Origin: Deltaproteobacteria bacterium
Lineage (GTDB): Bacteria; Desulfobacterota; GWC2-55-46; DRQE01
DNA: 10,465 bases
NCBI GenBank assembly: GCA_016219165.1
Contig: JACRCB010000142.1
Span: 1-10,465, forward strand
Reading direction: 5' to 3'
Part shown: piece after piece, positions 1 through 6,638 of the stretch
Numbering within the stretch: position 1 is the stretch's first letter
How the letters are laid out: each line of letters begins with the position of its first letter
Translations under genes and position numbers: made by a program
Notes under the pieces: generated by a model
Database searches by the model: none
Seen by the model: the letters and a program-made list of their open reading frames with translations, nothing else
Told to the model about the DNA's origin: nothing

Positions 1-20
1 CCCCTCCAAAGACTTTTAGA

Positions 21-37
21 GGTGGGCTGTGCCCACC
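21..37. repeat. GC-rich hairpin, 7-bp perfect stem
   Basis: GGTGGGC (21-27) and GCCCACC (31-37) are exact reverse complements around the loop TGT. No adjacent T-tract lies at a terminator-like distance on either strand, so this looks like a REP-type or structural repeat rather than a terminator. Confidence 0.5.
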
Positions 38-62
38 AGAACTGAAAATTTTTGGAGAGAGT

Positions 63-96
63 TTGAGAGAACCTTTTTACAAAAAGGTTCTCTCAA
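63..96. repeat. Near-perfect palindrome, 16-bp arms
   Basis: Bases 63-78 are the exact reverse complement of 81-96, with only the dinucleotide AC between them. The centre is CCTTTTTACAAAAAGG. Weaker relatives of this core lie at about 265-292 and 1391-1432, so it appears to belong to a dispersed palindromic family. The two-base centre makes it a poor terminator as DNA is written, and no T-tract follows on the minus strand. Confidence 0.7.
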
Positions 97-160
97 GATA
101 CTTTTTCAGAGCTTTCAAGTTATTAAAGAACAGCCGGTAAGTCAAGGGGAAAACCGGGGG

Positions 161-181
161 AAACCCTTTTGTGTAGGGTTT
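161..181. repeat. Degenerate palindrome, 7-bp stem
   Basis: AAACCCT (161-167) pairs exactly with AGGGTTT (175-181) around a 7-base loop. It is probably a decayed relative of the palindrome at 63-96. On the minus strand it lies about 90 bases past the aroB stop, with only a short T-run (four T) a few bases beyond the stem. It could act as a weak terminator, but this is unproven. Confidence 0.35.
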
Positions 182-264
182 ACCTCCAAACCCGCCCCGG
201 AAACTTCAAGATTCCTCCATCCGAGTCTTTTTTGGGAAAGAAATCCGATACCCTCTACAAATCA

Positions 265-292
265 AGACCCTTTACAAAAAAGATTCCCCGGA
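265..292. repeat. Palindrome relative overlapping the aroB stop
   Basis: This stretch contains CCCTTTACAAAAAAG and shares a run of about ten bases (TTTACAAAAA) with the core of the palindrome at 63-96. Read on the minus strand it encodes the last residues of AroB (ESFL) and the TAA stop at 274-272. The repeat therefore seems to have supplied or replaced the natural 3' end of the gene. Similarity is partial and judged by eye. Confidence 0.4.
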
Positions 293-1375
293 AAGGAACC
301 CCTTTAGTTTCCCTTCATCCACATCTTTCAAAATAACCTTCCCTATATCCTCCACGAGGACAAAACGTATCTTTCCCTCTTTAACCTTCTTATCGAACCT
401 CATGGTCTCGATAAAGTCCGGAGGCGAAATGCCCCGGAAAGACACCGGGAGGCCGAATCCGGATAAAAGGTCTTTTATCCTTCTCACCGCGTCTTTCCCT
501 GTCAGTCCGAGAAAAAAGGAAAGTTCCGCGGCCATGGCCATGCCTATCGAGACCGCCTCCCCGTGTTTGAATTTCGTATAACCCGTTATCGCCTCTATCG
601 CGTGCCCGAAGGTATGGCCGAGGTTCAGTATGCTCCTAAGCCCTGTCTCCCTCTCGTCCATGCTTACGACCTCCGCCTTTATGGCGCAGGCACGCTCGAT
701 TGCGCGGGTGATCTCATCCTTAAGGCTTAAGAGCCGGTCCCGGTTCTTTTCGAGGAAAGAAAAGAACTCCCCATCCCGTATCACCCCGTACTTTACGACC
801 TCGCCGAGTCCCGAGATAAATTCCCTTTTCTCAAGCGTATTCAAAACGTCCGGGTCTATGAAAACGGCCTTTGGCTGGTAGAAGGCGCCGATTAGGTTTT
901 TACCGAGGGGGTGGTTGACGCCGGTCTTACCGCCTACGGAACTGTCCACCTGCGCCAGGAGTGTAGTGGGAACCTGGACATAAGGAACCCCCCTTAGGAA
1001 TGTGGCGGCAACGAACCCCGCCATATCCCCCACGACCCCTCCTCCGAGGGCTACTATGGTGGAGTCCCTCTCAAACCTCTCTTTAAGAAGACGGTCGTAT
1101 ACCAAAGATACCGAACTGAGGGTTTTGTATTCCTCCCCGTCCGGCATCTCGATTGTAACCGGGTCAAGCCCTGCGCCCCGGAGCGAATCGAGGAGTCTCT
1201 TTGAATAAAGACTTCCGACGTATGGGTTTGTAATGACCGCGCACCTGCCACCCAGTCCCGCCTCCCGCATCCTCCTGCCGACGCTGTCAAGAAGCCCCCT
1301 TTCAACCGTTATGGGATAAGAACGGTCGCCCGGCATATAGGGGGAAAGAGCGAGTTCCACCTTGATTGTGCTCAT
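272..1375 (-). CDS. aroB: 3-dehydroquinate synthase
   Basis: Cytoplasmic, NAD- and metal-dependent enzyme that cyclises DAHP to 3-dehydroquinate, step 2 of the shikimate pathway. With the start chosen here the protein has 367 residues, normal for the family. Visible motifs are the nucleotide-binding GGGVVGD (111-117), PTTLLAQVDSSVGGKTGVN (136-154), GLGEVVKYG with metal ligand Glu192, and NLGHTFGHAIE with His254, followed by KHGEAVSIGM with His271, the other metal ligands. I chose Met at 1375 because family members begin close to the TIKVELA-like first strand. Upstream in-frame ATGs at 1435 (one base after the aroK stop) and 1483 (inside aroK) would add 20 or 36 residues, and the added stretch is encoded by a palindromic repeat. 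The last residues (ESFL) also lie in repeat DNA. Third gene of the aroC-aroK-aroB group. The identity is certain; the exact start is less so. Confidence 0.96.
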   Translation of the reverse strand: MSTIKVELALSPYMPGDRSYPITVERGLLDSVGRRMREAGLGGRCAVITNPYVGSLYSKRLLDSLRGAGLDPVTIEMPDGEEYKTLSSVSLVYDRLLKERFERDSTIVALGGGVVGDMAGFVAATFLRGVPYVQVPTTLLAQVDSSVGGKTGVNHPLGKNLIGAFYQPKAVFIDPDVLNTLEKREFISGLGEVVKYGVIRDGEFFSFLEKNRDRLLSLKDEITRAIERACAIKAEVVSMDERETGLRSILNLGHTFGHAIEAITGYTKFKHGEAVSIGMAMAAELSFFLGLTGKDAVRRIKDLLSGFGLPVSFRGISPPDFIETMRFDKKVKEGKIRFVLVEDIGKVILKDVDEGKLKGFLSGESFL

Positions 1376-1390
1376 TTTTTCCGTCTTCGC

Positions 1391-1432
1391 TTTGGAGAAA
1401 ACTTTCTGCAAAAAGGCCTCTGGAAAAGGTTC
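1391..1432. repeat. Palindrome relative between aroK and aroB
   Basis: On the minus strand the core CCTTTTTGCAGAAAG followed by TTTTCTCCAAA matches the palindrome at 63-96 over most of about 33 bases, if one or two single-base gaps are allowed. It fills nearly all of the short aroK-aroB gap. It also leaves the frame open, so aroB could be extended upstream through it (adding the residues FLQKVFSKAK). The family assignment is by eye. Confidence 0.4.
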
Positions 1433-1436
1433 CATC

Positions 1437-1940
1437 TCAACAGAATAAAAACCTGCGTATCTCCTCCGTAACCTCTTCCACACCCTTTTTTGTGGTATCT
1501 ATCAAAAGGTCGCAGTCCCTGTAAGCCGCCTCTCTCCTTTTAAGCAGTTCCTCTACGTAAGCCTTTCTGTCGGGTCTATCCAGAAGAGGCCTTTCATCTC
1601 CGGAACCCACCCTTTCCAATATCGTCCCGCTCGAGGCGGCAAGGCATACTACGGTGCCCCATCCCCGGAGAAACCGCCTGTTTGCCTCGTCTATGACCGC
1701 CCCGCCGCCTGTTGAAAGGACGAGTCCTTCTTTCCCGGAGGTAATATCCCTTATGACGTCCTTTTCGAGAGCCAGGAAGAATGCCTCGCCCTTCTCTGCG
1801 AATATCTTCCTTACCTTCATGCCGGCCCTCGCCTCAATCAAGTCGTCCGTGTCCGCGTACTCAAGCCCCAGCCCTTCGGCGAGTCTTTTTCCGACGGAAC
1901 TCTTTCCGGTTCCCATAAATCCTGTGAGGACGATGTTCAT
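1437..1940 (-). CDS. aroK: Shikimate kinase, with an unusual Leu at a substrate-binding position
   Basis: Phosphorylates shikimate at the 3-hydroxyl using ATP, step 5 of the shikimate pathway, in the cytoplasm. The 167-residue length is typical. Visible are the Walker A loop GFMGTGKSS (7-15), DTD with Asp30 and Asp32, the triple-glycine motif STGGGAV (76-82), the lid arginine in ERPLL (Arg117) and the late arginine pair before EAAY (135-136). The family's GExxFRxxE motif reads GEAFFLALE here, so the shikimate-binding Arg (Arg58 of the E. coli and M. tuberculosis enzymes) is Leu56, codon CTG at 1775-1773. One base change from CGG would explain it. The start ATG lies 31 bases after the aroC stop with no strong ribosome-binding site visible, which suggests translation linked to aroC. 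The fold is clear; full activity is uncertain. Confidence 0.94.
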   Translation of the reverse strand: MNIVLTGFMGTGKSSVGKRLAEGLGLEYADTDDLIEARAGMKVRKIFAEKGEAFFLALEKDVIRDITSGKEGLVLSTGGGAVIDEANRRFLRGWGTVVCLAASSGTILERVGSGDERPLLDRPDRKAYVEELLKRREAAYRDCDLLIDTTKKGVEEVTEEIRRFLFC

Positions 1941-1971
1941 AGGGACTGATGCGCGTAAATATAGGCAGGGG

Positions 1972-3156
1972 TCAGAAACTTTTAATCTGCTTGAGATAAC
2001 CCCTGTAATTTCTCCTCACCTCTCTTATCGAATCGCCGCCGAATTTTTCGAGGAATGAGGACGCTATCTCGAATGCGACCACGGCCTCCCCTACCACACT
2101 CGCCGCGGGCACGGCGCAGACATCGCTTCTCTCTACACTCGCGGAAAACGGCCTTTTGGTGAGGAGGTCCGCAGACCTCAAGGGCTTATACAGGGTCGGT
2201 ATGGGCTTCATCGCGGCCCTGAGTAATATGGGCTCCCCGTTGCTCATCCCCCCCTCTATGCCTCCGGCGTTGTTTGTTTTCCTGAAAAAACGTCTTTCAA
2301 GCGGCCAGTATGAACATCCCTTGCCGGAGTATCCGTAGAATATCTCATCGTGAACCCCGCTTCCCGGGGTGGAACTCGCCTCAAAGCCCATCCCCACCTC
2401 CACCGCCTTTATCGCCTGTATGCCCATAAGGGCCATCGCGAGCCTTCCGTCGAGTTTCCTGTCCCACTGGGCATGGCTTCCCAGTCCCGGCGGAACCCCG
2501 GTCACAGCGACCTCGAATACCCCGCCGACACTGTCCCCTCTATTCCTTGCGAGGTCGATTATCTTCTTCATCTTGGACGTCGCCGTTTTCCCGGGACAGC
2601 GGAGGACTGACCCTTCCGCCCTTGAAAAGAGTTCCTCCGGCCTTTCGCCCGCCCCGGCCCTGTATGAAACCCCGCCTATCCCCACCACCCAGCTTAAGAC
2701 CCTTATGCCGAAAAGGGCGAGCATCCTCTTCGCGGCGGCGCCCACGGCGACCCTCGCCGCGGTCTCCCTTGCGCTCGAACGTTCGAGTATGTCCCTTATG
2801 TCGCGGCTGAAATATTTTAATGCGCCTGCCAGGTCAGCGTGCCCGGGCCTGGGGCGGGTAACCGCCGCGGCGCTTCCTTTTCCCGCCGCCATCTTCTCCT
2901 TCCAGTTTTCCCAGTCGAGGTTGGGTATCTGGAGGGTTATGGGAGAGCCGAGGGTTTTGCCGAACCTCACCCCAGAGGTTATATCCACCCTGTCCTCTTC
3001 TATCCTCTGGCGTCCGCCCCTGCCGTAGCCGGCCTGCCTTCTTTTAAGTTCCCTGTTTATATGGGACGGACTGACCCCTATGCCGGCCGGCATGCCGTCG
3101 ATTACCGCGGTCAAAATCCTTCCGTGGGATTCCCCTCCCGTAAGATACCTCAACAT
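1972..3156 (-). CDS. aroC: Chorismate synthase
   Basis: Converts EPSP to chorismate, the last step of the shikimate pathway, using reduced FMN as a catalytic but not consumed cofactor. The 394-residue length fits the family. Motifs seen: GGESHG near the N-terminus (catalytic His11), RPGHADLAGALKY with His106, RSSARETAARVAVGA (127-140), the NNAGGIEGGMSNGEP block (295-309) and MKPIPTLYKPL followed by the ERSDVCAVPAASVVGEA signature (342-358). The start is well supported: the minus strand reads AAGGGGAGCGT directly before ATG, a good ribosome-binding site. That site follows immediately on the T-tract of the intrinsic terminator behind pilQ, so aroC has no visible promoter of its own. It is the first of three aro genes on this strand. 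Confidence 0.97.
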   Translation of the reverse strand: MLRYLTGGESHGRILTAVIDGMPAGIGVSPSHINRELKRRQAGYGRGGRQRIEEDRVDITSGVRFGKTLGSPITLQIPNLDWENWKEKMAAGKGSAAAVTRPRPGHADLAGALKYFSRDIRDILERSSARETAARVAVGAAAKRMLALFGIRVLSWVVGIGGVSYRAGAGERPEELFSRAEGSVLRCPGKTATSKMKKIIDLARNRGDSVGGVFEVAVTGVPPGLGSHAQWDRKLDGRLAMALMGIQAIKAVEVGMGFEASSTPGSGVHDEIFYGYSGKGCSYWPLERRFFRKTNNAGGIEGGMSNGEPILLRAAMKPIPTLYKPLRSADLLTKRPFSASVERSDVCAVPAASVVGEAVVAFEIASSFLEKFGGDSIREVRRNYRGYLKQIKSF

Positions 3157-3167
3157 ACGCTCCCCTT

Positions 3168-3210
3168 AAAAAAAATGCACCCCTCCGTAATCTGCCGGGG
3201 GTGCATTTTT
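3168..3210 (-). terminator. Intrinsic terminator between pilQ and aroC, attenuator-like position
   Basis: On the minus strand a 13-bp perfect stem (3210-3198 with 3183-3171) encloses a 14-base loop. The 3' arm runs into eight consecutive T (3175-3168). The stem base is A/T pairs and the top is ATGCACCCC/GGGGTGCAT. It begins 16 bases after the pilQ stop codon. The T-tract ends 11 bases before the aroC ATG, directly against its ribosome-binding site. On the plus strand the hairpin is also followed by T (3206-3210), but no plus-strand gene is present. It should end most pil transcription. Because no promoter fits between it and aroC, it may act as an attenuator or a partial terminator for the aro genes. 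Confidence 0.88.
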
Positions 3211-3226
3211 CAAGGCCAAAACGCTC

Positions 3227-6025
3227 TTAACCCGCGGCCTTTTCCTTCACTATGGTCGGGGTTATGAATATCAGCAGCTCCTTCTGGCTGTCGGAGACGG
3301 ATTTACTCTTGAATAGCCAGCCCAGAACAGGGACGTCTTTAAAGTACGGTATGCCCATCTGGCTTTTATTCGTATCGGATACGATTATGCCGCCTATGAC
3401 CGTTGTCTCGCCGTCTTTCACAAGCACGTTTGTGGTGGCCTCTTTTTTATTTATGCTCGGCTCTCCGCTGGACGAACGGAAAGTTCCGATGGAGTTCCTG
3501 CTCGCCTTAATCTCCATGAGGACGCTGCCGTCGGGCGTTATCTGCGGCTTTACCGTAAGGGACAGGTTTGCGTCTATGAACGTGGTCTGCGTGCCTGTTG
3601 CGGAGGTGGTCGCAAAGGGTATGGACTCGCCCTGCTCTATCTTCGCCTCCTTGTTGTTCATTGTGATTATCTTCGGCCTCGATATGGTCTTCACCACCCC
3701 GTTCTGTTCTCCGGCGGATATCCTCAAGTCCAGTATCAGGGGGTCAACCCCGGCCTTGCCGAGGATGAACCCTATTGCCCCGAGCGTGCCGGCCGTGCCG
3801 GTGGCAGGCAGATTGACCGCGTAGTTTGAGACGCCTACGTTGGAGACGAATTGTTTCTTCTCTACAGGGTAGACTGAGGTGCCCGTGTGGGCCTCGGTCT
3901 GCTGGTTCTGGGTGGGTTGGGCCATCCACTGGCCGAAGGCTTTCTCCGTGCTGCCGAAGGTGCTTGTCATCACCTTGCCCGTGCTCCCCTGATGCTCTAT
4001 GCCCCACTGGATGCCGAGGTCCCTTGCAAAAGAAGACTCGGCCTCGACTATCCGGGCCTCGATAAGCACCTGGGGTATCGGGATATCGACCTTCCTTATG
4101 TATGCCTTCACATCCTCTATGGCGGAACGGACGTCCTTTATGACGACCGTATTCGTCGGCTCATGCACCGTAACGCTTCCCCTGTCCGTAAGCACACTCT
4201 TTAACTGCGCTGCAAGGGTTACGGCCTTGTCGTAATTAATGCGTATGTATTCGGTCTCCAGTTCCTCGAGTTTCTCAGCGGCCTTCTTGGCGGCCAGCGA
4301 GGCCTCTCTTTCCTGGCGTATCTTTTCAACCGTGGCTACCCTCACAACATTGCCTTCCTGCAACTTATCGAGCCCCTTTGTCTTGAGTATCAGGTCGAAC
4401 ACCTGGTCCCACGGCACATCGGTGAGCCTTAATGTTACGGTCCCCTTCACGTCCTCGGATGCGACGATATTTAAGTTGCTCACCTCGGCCAGAAGTTTCA
4501 GTATGTCCGCAATCTTCGCATCGGCCATATCGATAGAGATTCTTCTGCCGGTATATTTTTTCTCAGATAGAGCGCCCTCCTCTGCGGCCGGGGCCTCGGG
4601 GGCCGGGGCATTTTTCTCCGCGGACGTCACTGCCGCCGGCTGTAACGGGAAATCCACGTTTATGTCCCCGTTATCCTCCGTCACCTTGTAAGAGGCCTTG
4701 TCTCTAAGCCTCACGAAAAGGCGCACGTCGCTTTGCGGCGCGGTGGACGCCTGGTATGAACTTACAGATAAAACGGGCGTATTGAGTCCTGTTGCATCGA
4801 GTGTCTTTTTGAGCTCTTCCGGTATTACCGCCGATTTAATATCGACCGTCAGGGTCTTCCCGTCCTGAGACTCCCTCACCTCATAAGTGGTCTTTGCGGA
4901 GATTACGATTGTAAGCCTCGCCCTGTCCTTTAACTTCCTGAAATCCACCTTTTCAACCGTAACATAAGATGCCTTCGCCCCCTCTTCCTTTTTCGCCTCT
5001 ATTTTCGCCTCTATGGGGGGCTGCGCCTTCTCTTCGGCCTTCTCTTCGGCTTTCTCTTCAACAGGCGGCTTGACCTCGGCAACGGGCGCTAAAGAAGGTG
5101 GGGCCTCTTTTACGCCGAAGGCGACGACGAGGGCGCTCTTCTCCTTCTTTATCGTATAGGGCGGAACGGCCGTAAGTGTGGTGTCGAAAACAAGCCTCAC
5201 CTTGCCCGGATGGGCTCCGACCCTGATTCTATCGACCATCGGCAATCCCACCCGTATGTTTTTCATGCCTATGGCCGCGCCTACATCCCATATGTCAAGG
5301 ACAACCCTCGGGGGGTCGTCGAGTCCGAAGGTGTTGTAATTGCCTATCGAACCGTCGCTTCTAATCGTGACAACCGTTGCCTCTCCCTCTCTCTCCACCG
5401 TCACATCCATGATACTCTTTGCCGCGGGGAGCGGCTTTTCCTTCCGCTCCTCCGGCGTCTCCGCGGGAGGGAGTGGAGATTGAGGCGCGGGCGCAGCCCC
5501 TTCTTCTTCCTTTACTTCAACCATGGCAGTGACTGCGCTGTCTTCTTTTTTGGCCTCGGCCGCTTTCGAAAACTCAACAAGTATACCCTTCTCGCCGGAC
5601 CTTACCTCGTAATTCGTCCCTTGCTTAAGCCCTATTTCAACCCTGCCTATGGATTCTTCGCCAGCGCCGTATGCGGAAATAACAATGCCTTTAATAAAAT
5701 CGTTGTCAACGTTCATCGGGCTCTCAACACCATTGGTGTCCACGGCCGGTATGTCTATTATGACCCTCGGCGGGTCGGTCAGGCCGAAGGCGGTGTATTT
5801 CACGGGCTTTGTCGTCTCGATAAGGACCGCATCCCCGCCTCCCACCACGCTTACATTGTTAACCGCGTTCTTAGCCTCCGCGGGAGGCGCGGCCGCTGCG
5901 GCAAGGGGCATATCTTCCCTCACGCCCTCGGCCTTCTCGGCGGCGCATCCCGCCGCAATCAAAAAGGCCGTAAGGAGAATACCGATTGCAAACCCTCTCA
6001 GACGATTCGTTTTTATATCCATCAT
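3227..6025 (-). CDS. pilQ: Type IV pilus secretin PilQ, three AMIN domains, possible lipoprotein
   Basis: Forms the outer-membrane channel through which the type IV pilus passes. Of 932 residues: signal peptide 1-26 with a lipobox-like IAAGC (Cys27); three AMIN-type beta domains thought to bind peptidoglycan (about 55-153, 204-304, 354-460), joined by Pro/Ala/Glu/Lys-rich linkers; an STN/N0 domain (about 495-570); an N1 domain (about 590-650); and the secretin core (about 655-925). The core has RPKIITMNNKEAKIEQGE and the C-terminal GETTVIGGIIVSDTNKSQ then GIPYFKDVPVLGWLF signature. The start is a double Met; GGAGG ends 2 bases before the first ATG and 5 before the second (6022), so the second may be used. 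It lies 85 bases after pilP, the widest gap inside pilMNOPQ, which contains a 5-bp GC hairpin (6069-6073 with 6079-6083). A terminator follows the gene. Confidence 0.96.
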   Translation of the reverse strand: MMDIKTNRLRGFAIGILLTAFLIAAGCAAEKAEGVREDMPLAAAAAPPAEAKNAVNNVSVVGGGDAVLIETTKPVKYTAFGLTDPPRVIIDIPAVDTNGVESPMNVDNDFIKGIVISAYGAGEESIGRVEIGLKQGTNYEVRSGEKGILVEFSKAAEAKKEDSAVTAMVEVKEEEGAAPAPQSPLPPAETPEERKEKPLPAAKSIMDVTVEREGEATVVTIRSDGSIGNYNTFGLDDPPRVVLDIWDVGAAIGMKNIRVGLPMVDRIRVGAHPGKVRLVFDTTLTAVPPYTIKKEKSALVVAFGVKEAPPSLAPVAEVKPPVEEKAEEKAEEKAQPPIEAKIEAKKEEGAKASYVTVEKVDFRKLKDRARLTIVISAKTTYEVRESQDGKTLTVDIKSAVIPEELKKTLDATGLNTPVLSVSSYQASTAPQSDVRLFVRLRDKASYKVTEDNGDINVDFPLQPAAVTSAEKNAPAPEAPAAEEGALSEKKYTGRRISIDMADAKIADILKLLAEVSNLNIVASEDVKGTVTLRLTDVPWDQVFDLILKTKGLDKLQEGNVVRVATVEKIRQEREASLAAKKAAEKLEELETEYIRINYDKAVTLAAQLKSVLTDRGSVTVHEPTNTVVIKDVRSAIEDVKAYIRKVDIPIPQVLIEARIVEAESSFARDLGIQWGIEHQGSTGKVMTSTFGSTEKAFGQWMAQPTQNQQTEAHTGTSVYPVEKKQFVSNVGVSNYAVNLPATGTAGTLGAIGFILGKAGVDPLILDLRISAGEQNGVVKTISRPKIITMNNKEAKIEQGESIPFATTSATGTQTTFIDANLSLTVKPQITPDGSVLMEIKASRNSIGTFRSSSGEPSINKKEATTNVLVKDGETTVIGGIIVSDTNKSQMGIPYFKDVPVLGWLFKSKSVSDSQKELLIFITPTIVKEKAAG
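4992..5060 (-). repeat. Short in-frame tandem repeats in a pilQ linker
   Basis: Three consecutive 12-base units (5025-5036, 5037-5048, 5049-5060) encode EEKA three times, with one or two changes in the last unit. Directly after them in the protein, a second near-duplicate pair (about 4992-5015) encodes IEAK twice. All lie in the charged linker between the second and third AMIN domains, a place where unit number can vary without a frameshift. Confidence 0.75.
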
Positions 6026-6110
6026 GTCCTCCGTATGAACTCTATAACCGCCGCACCCTCTGTATTCTCCCCTTGCGCAGGGGGCTTAAGACGGGGTATT
6101 GCCTTAACAA

Positions 6111-6638
6111 TTATCTCGCCGCCTTTTCCTTCTCATCTTCGGAGGGCAGCGACAATTCCATTCTGGGCCTGGAGATAACCCTGCCCTCTTCGTCTGTTTC
6201 CGTCTCCTCCACGATTATGCTGCGGCCCGAGACGGACATAATCCTTCCGTTTTTCAAACCGATGCGGTCTCCCTTCTTTGCCGTGTAAGTCTTGCCGTCC
6301 GGGGACTGGAGAAGCGCCATCGGAGAATCCGCGCCGCTTAAAACCGCCATCACCTTGAAAACACTCAGGTCACAGCACTCAAGCGGGGTCTTAATCTTCT
6401 CTTCCTTTTTCCCTTCGAGGGCAAGGTAACTTAAGAAGGGATTGCGCTTGGCCGCAATGACGGGAGGAGGGGCATTGGGCTCCTTTCCCTTGGGCTGGGC
6501 CTCGTTAGGCGAGACCGAAGGCTTTTCTGCCTGAACGGACGCCGGAGGTTCTTCCGTCTTTTCTCCTTTGCACGAAAAGAGGAGAAACGTCAGAACCGGC
6601 ACAATGAGATCTAAAAACCGCTTTTTCCCGCTCTTCAT
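6111..6638 (-). CDS. pilP: Type IV pilus inner-membrane lipoprotein PilP
   Basis: Links the PilN-PilO inner-membrane complex to the periplasmic domains of the PilQ secretin. The protein has 175 residues. The first 22 form a lipoprotein signal peptide ending LLFS before Cys23. A Pro/Glu/Lys-rich linker follows (about 24-60). The globular PilP domain begins near AAKRNPFLSYL and continues through the beta-rich stretch with LSVFKVMAVLSG, KTYTAKKGDRIG and GRIMSVSGRSIIVEE. The start ATG directly abuts the pilO TAA (TAAATG on the minus strand), so translation is probably coupled. Length, position and lipobox all match the family. The phenylalanine just before the Ser-Cys of the lipobox is slightly unusual. 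Confidence 0.92.
   Translation of the reverse strand: MKSGKKRFLDLIVPVLTFLLFSCKGEKTEEPPASVQAEKPSVSPNEAQPKGKEPNAPPPVIAAKRNPFLSYLALEGKKEEKIKTPLECCDLSVFKVMAVLSGADSPMALLQSPDGKTYTAKKGDRIGLKNGRIMSVSGRSIIVEETETDEEGRVISRPRMELSLPSEDEKEKAAR

Larger units (their letters stand above)
1..271. repeat. Repeat-rich non-coding region downstream of aroB
   Basis: No gene is supported here. The stretch holds three clear inverted repeats: a GC hairpin (21-27 with 31-37), a long near-perfect palindrome (63-78 with 81-96) and a 7-bp stem (161-167 with 175-181). A fourth degenerate palindrome starts here and runs into the end of aroB (about 265-292). The cores of the last three share a pattern of CC or CCC, a T-run, a short centre, an A-run and GG, and they are centred roughly 90 to 105 bases apart. 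This suggests decayed copies of one dispersed element. No stem is followed by a good T-tract on the minus strand, so I do not call a terminator for the aro operon here. The only sizeable open frame (29-307, plus) runs through the palindromes and is not credible as a gene. Confidence 0.5.

Noticed and set aside
29..307. Plus-strand open frame of 92 codons behind aroB
   Set aside because: It is built from the palindromic repeats and overlaps the end of aroB; there is no ribosome-binding site and no domain. Its FLQK resemblance to the aroB upstream extension reflects the shared repeat, not homology of proteins.
1376..1483. Longer AroB with a start at 1483 or 1435
   Set aside because: The 1483 start lies inside aroK. 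The 1435 start would translate a repeat and lengthen the protein beyond the family's normal N-terminus. It stays possible because it begins one base after the aroK stop.
2369..3028. Plus-strand open frame of 219 codons opposite aroC
   Set aside because: A shadow of aroC: low-complexity Pro/Ser/Ala composition and no independent start signals.
6069..6083. Small GC hairpin between pilP and pilQ as a terminator or processing site
   Set aside because: Only 5 bp with no T-tract; it could influence mRNA stability, but nothing in the sequence decides this.
5210..6178. Long plus-strand open frame (322 codons) opposite pilQ and past the pilQ start
   Set aside because: It lies antisense to the well-supported pilQ and follows from its GC-rich codon pattern; its product is rich in Arg, His and Tyr with no recognisable domain, and no plus-strand promoter or ribosome-binding site is evident.
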